A stretch of DNA of 64,000 nucleotides from Adiantum capillus-veneris (lineage: Eukaryota; Streptophyta; Polypodiopsida; Polypodiales; Pteridaceae): the NCBI GenBank assembly GCA_014529385.2, contig CM043950.1, forward strand, positions 74,223,935-74,287,934, given 5' to 3'. Under the pieces are notes generated by a model. It was not told the DNA's origin, did no database searches, and was given only the letters and a program-made list of their open reading frames with translations. The position numbers and the translations under genes were made by a program. Shown piece after piece: positions 47,101 through 60,291 of the stretch. Position 1 is the stretch's first letter; each line of letters opens with the position of its first letter.

Positions 47101-47864
47101 TTAGGTTCCAAATGCACATAATAATATATTTTCCACCCATATTAAAAGAAAGTTAAATATGCACATAATAATATATTTTCCAAATGCACATAATAATATA
47201 TTTTCCACCCATATTAAAGGAAAGTTAAATATGTTATTACCAAATTGACAAAGGTAACGTCCAAAAATTATATCTTTCCATCTTGTCAGATCTAAATCTT
47301 CATCAAGGCGACATGCATGTATACATCAACTTTCAAGCCATTCAAGAATACATGCACTTAGATTCCATAGTTTTGTTTTCAAAGTCTTTTAGGTTCTAAA
47401 ACTCTTTCACATAAAGTATGTAATGACAAAATTCTTGAAGCAAACATTTGTGCCCAAGAAAAAGATCCCTCTCACATATTTAAAGTCCATGAATTCTCTG
47501 ATCCACACTTACAAGTTTTATTTTGACATCAAACATCAATTCTTTCATAGCTCCAAATAAATGCAACCTCGATATGAATTGACAAAAAATGAATTTCTTT
47601 TACTATATGACCCAACATAGGCCCCAATCAAATAAAAAATGAGTCCCCAAAAATTTGGGTGCACTCTAGCAATACATCAGAGTCCCCTTACAATAGGATG
47701 CACTCCAATAGTACATTGAAGTCCCCTTAGAGTAGGGTGCACTCCATTCAAGTGTTCATAAAATTGACACACCTTTTATATAAAAAAAAAAAGACTATAT
47801 CAAATTATACAAATGTTGAAAGATACACACTAGAATAAAAAAAGCATCTTATAGCCATATTTAT
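47101..47864. other. intergenic sequence with two short duplications
   Basis: A ~60-bp duplication with CACATAATAATATATTTTCC (47110-47233) and a ~40-bp duplication with GTGCACTCC and AGTCCCCTTA (47657-47740). No gene seen. Confidence 0.6.
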
Positions 47865-48640
47865 TCAATGCTTTCGTGTTGACAAGTACACACCAAGGAC
47901 ATAATTTGTCTCAGAATCACTATACTGATTTACAATTGTGTTATATGTATAGACTCTCTTATCTCTTGCATACAACCATCCTACCAACCATGGAATTATG
48001 GTTCTCTGCAAGAAGTTTTGAAGTTGCTCGGAAGTTTGCCTCCACATCTTTGGAAATATAAGATATGTCCCTGGCATGTTCCACATCACCCTATATGGAG
48101 TGTCATCAAAAATTAAGGTATTGTTTGCATCCAAATCCTCAAATATCTTCCAAATATCACTCAGATTTTTGTGATAAACCCTTGTAAATCCTAACATGAT
48201 ATTTGGATTTTGGCAATTTTTGTTACTCATAAACACCTTGAACTTGGTATACTGCTCAGGAAAACACTTTTGTGTGATGCGTTGCACCCTTGTTAAGTTA
48301 TAGCAACTCCATATCCATAGCTCAAAGTATTCAGCACAAAAATCCAAAAAACTTTGTGCGTCTGGTCGCACCACATGATAAACTTCATCTTTGTCCTCCA
48401 CAAGTCGCATGTGTTGAGCCCAAGATGGCATAGAATCTCCATGTTTCATTTCAACTGTCTTGAGAAGTAACCCCTCTAGATCCAAGATAAGTACTCTTTT
48501 GATGTCCTTGAAAGCAAGTGGTAGGTGATAAGGAGGTGATTCATTCCTTGGACAAGGTCTTGGAGGAGGTTGGATGGGTAATTCAATAGTTTTCTTCAAT
48601 TTATGCCAGCATATAGCCAATCCATTTTTCTGTAATGGTT
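47865..48640 (-). CDS. FCP1/HAD-phosphatase-like exon
   Basis: The frame is open from an acceptor TTTCAG at 48641 (phase 1) to TGA at 47865-47867, which overlaps an AATAAA signal (47860-47865). There is no good ATG at the start, so an upstream exon is missing or unrecognised. HAD motif I is ILDLEGLLLK (about 48471-48497), with Glu in place of the second Asp; then FCAEYFELWIWSCYN, and motif III/IV LIFDDTPYRVMWNMP (about 48075-48112). It resembles FCP1/SCP-type domains that bind or dephosphorylate RNA polymerase II tails, but the changed motif I suggests a non-catalytic protein. Its nearest relative here is the remnant at 29050-30196. Confidence 0.65.
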
Positions 48641-48925
48641 CTGAAATTAAAGAACAAGAACACTTAATGCAAACACAACAATAGACATGATTTTTACATT
48701 GTCTACCCTAAGGTTTTATTAGATACCAAAATCCATCTATGATCTACTCATTAATAGAAAGAAAGTCAAATTAAAATCCTGACTCTTTTTTATGCTACAC
48801 TCTCTCTTAGTCTCAATACCATGGAGTTCAACTAGATTTAAGTCAACTAATAACTACTACTTGTTGTTAAAGGTATGCTTGAAGTGTATAAGGCTTAACC
48901 AATGCTCTAGTGTAGAATGGGTATT
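48641..48925 (-). other. sequence upstream of the FCP1-like exon
   Basis: Probably intron. No coding signal seen. Confidence 0.4.
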
Positions 48926-51900
48926 TAGGTCTCAAGGTCTACCACTTATCCAAGCAAAGATCCATTTAGATATGGAAACCCAATTTTTCTTAATATAATG
49001 ATATAGAGTGGACAAGTGGTGAATCCTGAGACCAAGCCACTCATGCTACTAGGGATAATAGGTTGGACAAGTGGTGGACCTTGAATGTAAACCCCCCATG
49101 TACAAAGTATCAGGGGTTTTGGGTATTTCAATGGACTCTAGCATCTTGGAAACATGGTGGAGCTTACTTCTCTCCATGTTTCAATGGAGTCTATCTTGGA
49201 TAAATGGTGGAGCATCATTCTCTCCATGTTTCAATGGAGCCTACCTTGGACAAGTGGTGCATGTTTGTTTCTCTCTATGTTTGAACAGATTTAGCTTGGA
49301 CAAGTGGTGGACCTTGGAACAAAATCCCCATGTAAAACATATCATGGACATTACAAGTGGTGAGAAAAAATACCATTCAATATATAACCTTATAGGTTGG
49401 AAAAGTGGTGGACCTTAACACCCAATTATTATTAATATAATGACATAGAGTGGACAAGTGGTGAATCTTGCGACCAAACCTACTAGGAAAAGTACGTTGG
49501 ACAAGTGGTGGACCTTGAATGCAAACCCCCCATGTACAAAATATTACTCATGCTACTAGGAATAATTTGGTATTAAGGTCCATGTTTCAATGGAGCCTAG
49601 CTTGGAAAAGTGGTGGACCTTTGTTTCTCTCTATGTTTCAATAGAATTTTCTTGGACAAGTGGTGAACCTTGGAACAAAACCCCCATGTAAAGCATGTCA
49701 TGGGCATTACAAGTGGTGAGAAAAAATACCATTCAAGGTATAACCTTATAGGCTGGACAAGTGGTGGACCTTAGCACCCAATTCCTCTTATTATAATGAC
49801 ATATAGTGGAAAAGTGGTGAATTGTGAGACCAAACCTACTAGGGATAATAGGTTGGAGAAATGGTTGACCTTGAATGTAAATCACCCATGTACAAAATAT
49901 CATGGGTTTTGCGTATTTCAATGGAGCCTAGCATCTTGGAGACATGGTGGAACTTACTTCTCTCCATGTTTTAATGGAGCCTATCTAGGAGAAATGGTGG
50001 AGGTTCCTTCTCTCCATGTTTCAATGGAGCCTAGCTTGGACAAGTCGTGGACCTTTGTTTCTCTCTATGTTTGAATATGGTTAGCTTGGACAAGTGGTGG
50101 ATCTTGGAATGAAACTCCCATGTAAAACATATCATGGGCATTTCAAGTGGCGAGAAAGGATACCATTTAAGATATAACCTTATAGGTTGGACAAGTGGTG
50201 GACTTTAACACAATATAATGACATAGAGTGTACAAGTGGTGAATCTTGAAACCAAACCACTCATGCTACTAGGGATAATAGGTTAAACAAGTGGTGGGCC
50301 TTGAAATAAAACCCCCTAGAGTGTTTCAATGGATCCTAGCTTGGAAACATGGTAAAGCTTGCTTCTCTCCATGTTTCAATGCAGCCTATCTTGGATAAAT
50401 GGTGCAGCATCATTCTCTCCATGTTTCAATGGAGCCTAGATTGGACAAGTGGTGGACCTTTGTTTCTCTCTATGTTAAATAGAGTTATCTTGGAAAAGTG
50501 GTGGACCTTGGAACAAAAACCCCATGTAAAACATATCATGGGCATTACAAGTGGTGAGAAAAAATACCATTCAATATATAACCTTATAGGTTGGACAAGT
50601 GGTGGACCTTAACACCCAATTATTCTTAATATAATGACATAGAGTGGATAAGTGGTGAAATTGGGACCAAACCTACTAGGGAAATAGGTTGGACAAGTGG
50701 TGGACCTTGAATGTAAACGCCCCATGTACAAAATATCACTCATGCTACTAGAAATAATTTGGTATTAAGGTCCATGTTTCAATGCAGCCTAGCTTGGAAA
50801 AGTGGTGGACCTTTGTTTCTCTCTATGTTTCAATAGATTTATCTTGGATAAGTGGTGTACCTTGGAACAAAACCCCCATGTAAATCATGTCATGGGCATT
50901 ACAAGTGGTGAGAAAAAATACCATTCAAGCTATAACATTATAGGTTGGACAAGTGGTGGACCTTAACACCTAATTCCTCTTAATATAATGACATAGAGTG
51001 GACAAGTGGTGAATCATGAGACCAAACCTACTAGGGATAATAGGTTGGACAAGTGGTGAACCTTGAATGTAAACCCCCCATGTACAAAAAATTATGGGTA
51101 TTGGGTATTTCAATGGAGCCTAGCAACTTGGAGACATGGTGGAGCTTATTTCTCTCCATGTTTCAATGGAGCCTATCTAGGAGAAACAGTGGAGGTTCCT
51201 TCTCTCCATGTTTCAATGAGCCTAGCTTGGACAAGTGGTGGACCTTTCTTTCTCTATATGTTTTAATAGAGTTAGCTTGGACAAGTGGTGGACCTTGGAA
51301 TGAAACCCCCATGTAAAACATATCATGGGCATTTCAAGTGGTGAGAAAGGATACTATTTAAAATATAACCTTATAGGCTGGACAAGTGGTGGACTTTAAC
51401 ACATATTTCTTCTTATATAATGACATAGAGTGTACAAGTGGTGAATCTTGAGACCAAACCACTCTTGCTACTAGGGATAATAGGTTGGACAAGTGGTGGA
51501 CCTTGAATGTAAACCCCTCATGTACAAAATTATGGGTTTAGGGTATTTCAATGGAGCCTAGCTTGGAGACATGGTGGAGATTGCTTCTCTCAATGTTTCA
51601 ATGGAACCTATCTTGGAGAAATGGTGGATCATCCTTCTCTCCATGTTTCAATGGAGCCTATCTTGGACAAGTGGTGGATGGAGTTAGCTTGGACAAGTGG
51701 TGGGTCTTGGAACAAAACCCCTTTGTAAAACATAGCATGGACATTACAAGTGATGAGGAAAAATATCATTCAAGATATAACCTTATAGGTTGGAAAAGTG
51801 GTGATGGACCTTGACAAGTGGTGAAGGATACCATTTAAGATATACCCTTATAGGTTGGACAAGTGGTGGACCTTAACACCCAGTTATTCTTAATATAATG

Positions 51901-52850
51901 ACATAGAGTGGATAAGTGGTGAATCTTAAGACCAAATCACTCATGCTACTAGGTATAATACGTTAGAGAAGTGGTAGACCTTGAATGTAAACACCCCATG
52001 TACAAAATATCATGGTTTTAGGGTGTTTCAATGGAGCCTAGAATCTCGGAGACATGGTAGATCTTGATTCTTTCCATGTTTGAATGGCACCTATCTTGGA
52101 AAAATGATGGAGGTTACTTCTCTCCATACTTCAAGGAGCCTAGCTTTGACAAGTGGTGAACCTTTGCTTCTCTCTATGTTTTGAATAGAGTTAGCTTGGA
52201 CAAGTGGTGGACCTTTTCTTCTCTCTATGTTTGAATAGAGTTAGCTTGGACAAGTGGTGGACCTTGGAATGAAACCCCCGTGTAAAACATATCATGGGCA
52301 TTTCAAGTGGTGAGAAAGGATACCATTTAAGATATAACCTTATAGGTTGGACAAGTGGTGGACCTTAATACATAGTTCTTCTTAATATAATGACATAGAG
52401 TGTACAAGTGGTGTATCTTGAGACCAAACCACTCGTGCTACTAGGGATCCTAGCTTGGACAAGTGGTGGACCTTGGAAAAAAGTCCCCCTGTACAACATA
52501 GATGAGTTTTTTCATGTTTTAATGGAAGAGAGATTCGACAAATGGTGGAGCTTGCTTATCTCCATGTGGATTTTAGAACTAGCTTGGACAAGTGGTGGAG
52601 CTTTGCTTTTTTACTCTTCATAATACAATGATGTATAGGTTGGTTACATGGTGAATCTTAAGGCCAAACCTCCCATCTTACTAGAGATGATAGGTTGGAC
52701 AAGTGGTCAACCTTCTATCATTTCTCCATGCCTATAATTAGACAATTAGTAGAACTAGCATCTTTCTATGTTGTCTAGAGCTGAGCTTGGACAAGTAGTG
52801 GACCTTGCTACTCTCTTCCTATTTGAAGACTCTACTTCTTAGATCTTACT
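48926..52850 (+). repeat. satellite block S1b, ~350-490-bp composite units
   Basis: TGACATAGAGTGGACAAGTG recurs at about 49005, 49443, 49797, 50220, 50636, 50990, 51422, 51900 and 52393. Each composite unit holds several 51-bp units with CTCCATGTTTCAATGGAG, which can fold as a 6-bp hairpin. A short reversed stretch is at 48926-48965. Confidence 0.92.
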
Positions 52851-53540
52851 TAGTTAGGTTACAATTATGATGTTAGTCAAGACTCATACTCTAGTTAGTG
52901 ACAGTAGTGAAATCGAAGAAGTAAGTTAGAGAGAGAAGTATGAATTTGTTAGCCAGGGAAGTGCGAATAGAAATGAAGATTAAGATCTTTGAAGATCTTT
53001 TCTAAACTAGACTCTAACTCAATAATAAGTTCATAAGTTCCACGAATTGTCCTATCTAGGCTCCAAAAGAGTCTTAATTGGTTTGTGCTAGATTATAACT
53101 TCCTTGATGGGGTAGAATCCTAGAAAAATGAGGCACTATAAGTTTTACCTTAGCTCAAATGGATTTTTCACTTAAACTCGACTGCAATTTGGCTATCTAG
53201 TCTTTGTCTCGATGGAGTTTAACACTAGATACATAGTAGTGATATTTAAGCTTCATGTCTCTTCACTTGATCGAGATATGAGACCATACTTTCAAGGTCA
53301 CCACTTGTCTTACCTAAAGACCAATGTGAGACATGGGAGCAAGAAAGCCATCCGATATTGTTTTAAGGACTATTACATAGGCAATCAATAACTTAAGTAA
53401 AGAAAAAAAACTTGGATCTTTCACAATTAATAACTTAAGTAAAGCCAAAAAGACTTGGATCTTTGACAGTTTTTTTCAAACTAAAAAAGCACAATCTCAT
53501 GCTAACAAAACTATAAATCACAATTGAAAGGTTTGAACAA
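52851..53540. other. no gene seen
   Basis: AT-rich sequence between the satellite and the 3' end of the FCP1-like/SAP-like gene. Confidence 0.4.
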
Positions 53541-53722
53541 GAAAAAGATCAACAATCTTAATAAGACGGATACTTTTCATTTCATTTGATGATTACAAAC
53601 TAAAATAAAGTCTCTCAAGAAATTGATAAACAAAAAATGTAGGTGACTGCTTCATTATTTTGAGCAAAAATATCAAAATCTCTATTGATTGAGCTCCATC
53701 TAGTAGTATCCTTTGTAAGATC
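53541..53722 (-). other. probable 3' untranslated exon
   Basis: A strong acceptor (TTCCTTCTTGCAG, ending 53723) matches the donor at 53815. The sequence after it has an early stop in the continuing frame, so it is likely untranslated. The end is approximate. Confidence 0.4.
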
Positions 53723-53815
53723 CTGCAAGAAGGAATAAAAAGAAAGATTTGTTAGATACCATGCACATGAGTGTTCAAGCATGTGTATCAAGAATATATG
53801 ACATGTCACTAGTAC

Positions 53816-55015
53816 CTTAGGGTTGCTTTCTATCCAGCCTTAGAAGATTGTTCTCAGCTTTCACCTTATTTATATAAGCCTTTGCTGTGGTTGCCTTCAA
53901 AACTCCTTTTGTGTTACAACCCAATTGCCTAGCTAAAGTGGTCAATTGTGACGCCTTCATGCTTTCAATGGGTGTACGCTCCTTTGCCAAGATCTCTTGT
54001 ATTTGGGCTCTTCTCATTTCATTGCGGTGGCTTGTGTCACTTGCATCTTCAATGATAGTTTCATCTCTGTCACCTTTTGCAGGTGGTATTCTTCTTGTAA
54101 AGAACACCTTAGCTGACCAAACATCATTTTTCTGCTTCCAATACTCCATGATTTGTTTGTATTCACTATCATTTGTCACTATAGGTTGTCCATAACGATT
54201 AGAAGCAATTAAATCACGCACATCCCTTCTCTCATCAAGCTGAATCAAGTATGGCAGTAGCTCCTCCAAGAGCATATTGTCAACCATCTTCTCAGCATCA
54301 AATTGTGGTGGAAAAATGCAATTGTTTGCTGGTGAAATACATCCCTTGTAAGGAGAGTCATCAATAAGCACTGTTCTTTGTGGATCACATTCAAACCCCA
54401 TGGCAATTTTGGCTAGAGGCTTGAACATTGCCTCAACGTTTGGATTGTCGGGTCTAAACAATTTTTGAGTTTGAGCGGTGTAGCAAACATCTTGCGACCA
54501 AATTGCAAAGAAAGGCAATGTATCCTCAGCTAAGTTGTTTAGTGCTGCAAGGATTTGATACACATTATTCCTAGTAGCTGTCGACCAAATTGCAACATTA
54601 AACCTTTGTAAAATAGTCTTCAAGAATTGGATGCAACCTGGCCTGAGTATAATATATCTTTTTGAATCCATTTGCACTGAGTTGTGGTGTGAGGATGGTT
54701 GAGGGGAACGTTTCAACAATAGACCATTTAAATCCAATATAATTGTAAGCATGGATTTCTCAACATCTACGCTACATGACGTAGTACCAATTGGCAATAG
54801 CTCGTGAGTGGACTTTTCAGTCTCTTTTGATGTATGTTGCATTTTTGAAGCATCGATTTCTTGGTTCTCATTATTGGAAGCTTGCTCAAGTTGCACAACA
54901 CTAGACTCTAGTATAGAAATATCATCCATCTTGGGCACTTTAGAAACCATAGAATCTATGGATTCTATAGTTGTTGACTGAACCATAGGAGCGTTATCCA
55001 TCCCAGTTTGTGAAT
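53816..55015 (-). CDS. FCP1/HAD-phosphatase-like protein with SAP-like tail
   Basis: An exon from acceptor TTTTCTTAG (55016) to donor AAG|GTACTA (53815), with stop TAA at 53817-53819. The first in-frame ATG is 55001 (MDNAPMVQ); coding may also enter from an upstream exon in phase 1. Residues about 1-90 are acidic and disordered. The HAD domain follows: TIILDLNGLLLK (motif I with Asn for the second Asp), YIILRPGCIQFL, FNVAIWSTATRNNV, FFAIWSQDVC and TVLIDDSPYKGC. The last 40 residues (MKASQLTTLARQLGC) resemble a SAP DNA-binding helix pair. The substrate pocket keeps the late Asp pair but motif I is altered, so a scaffold or reader role is as likely as phosphatase activity. The nuclear role is inference. 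Confidence 0.7.
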
Positions 55016-55661
55016 CTAAGAAAACACACACACAAATGGTATCTCAAAACCACTAGAATTTTATTCACCATATTTATATGTAGAACTCCTAGTAAGAAAT
55101 TTATTTAAGGTAAAGTCGTTGTTAGAATCCTTGCAACCATCCTTGCAACCAATTTCAGCATTCGTACACCAAACACCACTTGTCTAAAATACAATCTACT
55201 AACTCAACATTTTCCAATCCTACACTTTATTAAAGATGAGTACTTAAAGTGAAAACTAAAAGCCACCCTTGTTGAGGAAACAGGATACAAGGTCCACCAA
55301 ATGTCCAACCTAGACTACAAAAAATAATTAGAGATTTTGGCTTAGATTTTGGATTCAAAGTCCACCACTTATTCAAGTAAGATAACTCCACTTGTTTAAG
55401 ACAGTAATGTTTTGAAGCCCCACCACTTGTCCAACCTAGACATTGATTAAATTTTGGTAAGATTTATCACAAAATCTAGAGTAGAAATCAAGATTCTATG
55501 GCCAAGGTAGTCAAATATTTAGACAACACACAAAGCATAAGAGCACTCTAGATTCTCGTTGAGCATAAACTAAACAATAATCAAATGTTATATTCACTTG
55601 AGATTTCATCCATGAAAAATGAAAATGATGCATGTACTTGAGATTTCCATCCATGTACAAT
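55016..55661 (-). other. probable intron or intergenic region with satellite traces
   Basis: Contains three or four decayed satellite units (GGTCCACC..., CCACCACTTGTCCAACC at 55285-55440). It separates the SET exon from the FCP1-like exon; both its ends carry splice-like sites of the same phase. Confidence 0.5.
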
Positions 55662-55667
55662 ACTTAC

Positions 55668-56228
55668 AATGTCAAGTAAAGTTATAGTCAGCAAACAACT
55701 CTTCTCCTGCTTCAACTTGACAAATAGTCTCAATGCATACATGGCCATATTCTTCTGACTTGATGTGTGAAGAGGTGCATTTATGCCAAGGTGGCAAATT
55801 TGGATCAAATGTATAGCGTACGTTGGGACAGACATTTGTACTGTGAGAACTATTTATATAGCCCGACACGTTTCCTTCTTCTACACAACCAATAATGTAT
55901 GATTGATCTTCCTCTTCTTCTATGTTTGGATCCTCTAGAAGAGAATATTTATAAGCTCTTGGAAATATTTTGCATATCTTTTTCCAGTCTTGAAATCTAT
56001 ACTTATGCCCTCCATAGTTTAGAATAGTCAAACCACTTTCCAGGGTAGTATGCACAAATAGCCCATAACCAGCTCCTTCAATACATGAAAGTCGCACTTC
56101 AAAATCCACACCGTTAATATGGAAAATTACATCTTTGGGAATAGGAAAAGTTGGTGTCCCAAAAGGATCTTCATGCCAATCATAGTGTGAAATACATCTA
56201 GATTTTATATCACTTAACTCCTTTGTGT
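55668..56228 (-). CDS. SET-domain exon
   Basis: Acceptor TTTTTGCAG ends at 56229 and the frame starts in phase 1 (TKELSDIKSRC). SET features: CIEGAGYGLFV (56050-56085), a YGG motif (LNYGGHKYRF), GYINSSHSTNVCPNVRY, where NHSC-type residues are changed to NSSH, and AGEELFADYNF near the end. The TGA is at 55672-55674, just before a consensus donor GTAAGT at 55667. SET domains methylate lysines using S-adenosylmethionine; the changed NHSC motif may reduce activity. By splice phase it can be the 3' exon of the ParB/methyltransferase gene upstream, with a 2.6-kb satellite-filled intron between them. Confidence 0.65.
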
Positions 56229-58825
56229 CTGCAAAAAGAAGAAAATATTATGCATAAAATAATGACAATATCAAAGAAAGATATCATTATTTTATAGTCC
56301 AATAGGTCCATTGTATGGAAGACTTAGAGTGCCTCTTACATGGTGCCTCCAAGGTTTCCAAAAAATAAAATCATTGGAAAAAAAAGGCCACTGTGTCTCC
56401 AATCTATTGCCCATTTGAAGCATAGAGAGAACCAAGGTCCACCACTTGTCCAAGCTAGACATGGAGCATTGACACAAGATCCAACACTTATCCAAGAACC
56501 CTATAGTATATGTGGTAACATGGGATGCATTGATGCAACAAAAGTAGTCTAGCCTCCTCATCCATCTCTTTTTTCTTGTAGCCTAGAGGGATTAGTTTCA
56601 AGGTCTATCACTAGTCAAAAACTACACATAGAACATTGATACAAGGTTCCACCACATGTGAAACCTATCATCTCTAGTAGCATGGATGGTTTGATATCAA
56701 GGTTCATCGCGTGTCCTACCTATACTCTATTGTAGCATATAGATTCTGGTTTGGTGGTACTACACTTGTCCAAACTTGGCTTGTTGTTGATATCTGGAGG
56801 TAATCAAGGGTCCTCCACTTGTCCAAGTTAGGCATATAAAACAATTGCAAGGTCCACCATGTGTACAACATATGATTGATTATAGCATGCATGGTCTTAT
56901 TTCATGGGCAACCATCTTCTCTCCAACATGTGTCCAACCTCGGCTCCATTGAAGCATGGAGAGAAGCAAGGTCCACCACTTATCAAAGCTATTATTTTCT
57001 CCCAGTGCTTTCAAAACCCATAATACGTTGTACATGGGGGGGGGGGATTCTTGTTTCAAGGTCCACCCCTTGGCTAAGATTGGATCCATTGAAACATAAA
57101 GAGAAGCAAGCTCTACCATTTGTCCAAGCTAGGAGCCATTGAAACATGAAAACCCCATAATATGTTGTATACGAGGGGTGTTTTTCAAGGTCTACCACTT
57201 GTCTAAGCTATGGTCCATTGGAACATGGAGAGAAGCAAAGCTCCACCACTTTTCTAAGCTAGGATCCATTGAAACATGGAGAGAAGCAAGCTCCATTGTT
57301 TGTCTAAGCTAGGCTCCATTGGAACAAGGAGAAAACAAGCTCCACCACTTGCCTATTATTGCATAGAGATTCTGGTTTGAAGGTCCACCACTTGTCCAAC
57401 CTTGCCTTCATGTATGGAGATAATCAAGAGTGCAATGCTTCTCTAAGCTAGGGACATAAAAGAGTTTCAAGGTCCACTACATATACGATCTATGATGGGT
57501 TGTAGCATGGGAGGTTTCATTTTAAGGTTGACCACTTCTCCAGCTCCGCTTGTCCAACCTCAGATCCATTGAAGAATGGAGAATAAAGGTGTACCAACTC
57601 TCCAAAATAGGCAGGACAATCTCTATAAAACCCATGAATTGTTAATATATGCTATGCTGTGGAGTTTTGTTTGAAGTTCCACTCCTTATCCAAGCTACAA
57701 TCCATTGAAGCATGGAACTAAGTAAGATATATCTCTAGTCCAAGATAGGATCCATTGAAACATAGAGAGAATCAAGGTCCACCACTTGTCCAAGCTATGC
57801 ATGGGTAATTGATATAAGGACCACTACGTTTTCACCTATACTATGCTCTATCATGGATGGTTTCATATCCTACCAATTTTCCAACCTATTTAGTAGGTTG
57901 TATTATGGGGGTTTGGTTTCAAGGTACTTCACTTGTCTGAGGTGGGTTCCATTGAACCATGGAGAGAAACTATGTCTACCACTTGTCCGAAATATGCTCC
58001 TTTAAAACATAAAAACAAGGTCCACCACTTGTCCAAGCTAAAGTTTCTCTCCATTGAAGCATGGAGAGAAACAAGGTCTACCACCTGTCCAAAATATGCT
58101 CCATTGAAACATAAAAGCAAGGTCCACCACTTGTCCAAGCTAATATAACAAATGGGTGTTGGTTACAAGGTGTACCACACTTGTCTAAACTAGTCTTCAT
58201 GCAAGGTCTACCACATGTCCAAGCTATATGAGCTTGTTTTGAAGGTCTACCACACCTCTTGAAATTAGGATCCATGTAAGGTCCACCTTTTGTCAAGCTA
58301 TGCATTTAATGAGTACTAAAACTAAGTAAATTGCAGTACTTAAATACCTTTCCAAGCTCATTAAGATTTTGGTCTCTAAGGCCGGCCACCACCACATGTC
58401 TAATCTATGCTCTAATTGATTACTTATGCTATTTCTCTCAAAGTCCAAACATAAGCTCCCTTCTAGCAAGGTTAGTTTAAATTTAGGCTCCAGCACCTGT
58501 CTAAGCTAGGTTCAATTTATGAAGCATCACCATTTAACCATGCTACGATCTAATGTATCATATCAAGGGGGTATTGATAAAAGGTCCAAAACTTATTGAG
58601 TTCAAGCTCTTAAGTAATTAAGTCTTTGTGAGTATTAAATGTTTTAGTTTTAGTCTACAGATCCACCATTCAAAAACTCAAGTAATTTACTATTTACATT
58701 CAAACCTTGAATGCTTGAGATAAAAAATACAAGCTCAATCAATACTATATAAAGCAAAATCTAACATTAAGAGTATCAAATCAGTAACAAGAAACACTAA
58801 CATGCACAAGAAACTCAAAACATAC
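56229..58825 (-). other. probable 2.6-kb satellite-filled intron
   Basis: Donor GTATGT at 58825 and acceptor TTTTTGCAG at 56229 are both phase 1. Bases 56380-58310 are satellite; 58311-58825 show no gene. Confidence 0.5.
56380..58310 (-). repeat. satellite block S2, reverse orientation
   Basis: GGTCCACCACTTGTCC and CTCCATTGAAACATGGAG units, the reverse complement of those in S1. More diverged than S1 and S3, with many single-base changes. Confidence 0.9.
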
Positions 58826-60207
58826 GTGTCTCCATTTCCAAAAAGTCCTCCATTGACAGAGGATGGTGTTGTTGTTGTTCTTCTTCTCTTTGTGGAGAGC
58901 ACTCCTCTGTAACAGGCACAATGTCGCCTGATTGCGAAGTGGATTGTTGAAGTCCAGCCCATTTTTCTATATCTTCATGAGACTTAACAAAGTCTAGCAG
59001 CATGGTCTCCATGCTTTTTGCCTCCTCCACACTATCAATTAAGCAGATGACTTCTTTTTTCTGTTGTATTCCTTCTTGTGCAACCAAGGAGCCATCACCA
59101 AAAACATCAACAAGCTTGCGGTCTTCAAAACAATATGTACGAATGTAGTGCTTGACCAAAGCTCTTTTTTTGGCCTCCAAATATTGCAAATCTGACATAT
59201 CGTTATCTGCTACTTGAAGAAGAGAACAATCAATTGGCATGGGATGTTCCTCTGATCTTCTTCTCAGGTCTTCAAATGCATTGCCTTGTCCCAAGAAGGC
59301 AATAACTGTTAGGAATTGAATTGCTCCTTTGCAAGGAGCTGATGGAAAGTGATGCAATGCACCACAACAATGGTAGCTCAAATTATCTCCCATGGCGTGA
59401 AAGGCACATTGCAATTTTGTGAAGTTAGTGAAATCCACAAATGCAAGAAAGACAAATCCAGGATCTGTTGACCCTCCAGCAATAGCCAAGATCCCATCCA
59501 AAGCATTGTTAAATGTCTCCTCACTCCACTTCAAATTGCCTCCAACGTTTTTTTGTCATATCTAAAACACATAAGCCAATAGGCACTTTATTATTGAAGT
59601 GGCGCATCAAGTAGAGATTGCCTTCCATTTGTAGGCTCACCACATAGATTGACCATGGCAAATCTCTAGGCTCAGTTTTCTCCTTTTGAAGGTGAATTGC
59701 CCATTGCATGTATTTTATTGCTCCATCTGGAAAAGCCATTTTCTTTGTTCCACGCGTCAAACTAGATCTAATCCATTCCTCGCATAGCATTAAAATTGTT
59801 TTATAAACAACATCATTGATGTTATACATTTTGACCACCTCCTCCCAGTCTTTACATGGTGAAGACTCATTCAAATTGTTGAAGCCTTCAAGAAGTGCAT
59901 CTTGAATCAATTTGTCTTGCTTCAACTGCTTGATTCGATCATACATGTCAGTTGCATCACCATCCTTTGCACTCTTTGACAGTAAAATCTTCTCATCTCT
60001 AATCTCTTCTTGAATAGTCTTTACCTCTGATTCCTCAAGGCCACAAAGATATCTAAATACAGTTGTTGGGGGTTTCTTATTCTCCTCTTCTAGATTTTCA
60101 ATGATTTCTATCCAGCAATCATAAACTAAATCAGAGTAGGTGACCATGTGTGCCTGTTTAGCAATCCAACTTGCTGCTGCACTCATTCTTGCCAATCGAA
60201 GAAAACC
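58826..60207 (-). CDS. DNA N4/N6-methyltransferase-like exon with a frameshift
   Basis: The exon starts at acceptor TTTCTTTTCAG (60208, phase 0). The first frame (FLRLARMSAAASWIAKQ... to DMTKKRWRQF) runs into a TGA at 59521; skipping one base of an A7 run (59548-59554) joins it to the second frame (LKWSEETFNNALDGILAIAGG...). The second frame has a methyltransferase pattern: GAIQFLTVIAFLGQG, LEAKKRALVKHYIRTYC and VDVFGDGSLVAQEGI, a motif I-like D-x-F-x-x-G-S, then CLIDSVEEAK. The motif IV position (usually DPPY or SPPY) reads DMTK, so catalysis is probably lost. It ends in a Gln/His-rich tail before donor GTATGT. It continues the ParB-like exon. Confidence 0.6.
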
Positions 60208-60291
60208 CTGAAAAGAAATAGAGAAATAATTAAACTATTGAGCAAGATTTGTTAATTAAACACTATCAAAAAGACAAAGAAAATAACTTAC
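60208..60291 (-). other. 84-bp intron
   Basis: Donor GAT|GTAAGT at 60291 and acceptor TTTCTTTTCAG at 60208; both phase 0, so the reading frame is kept. Confidence 0.85.
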
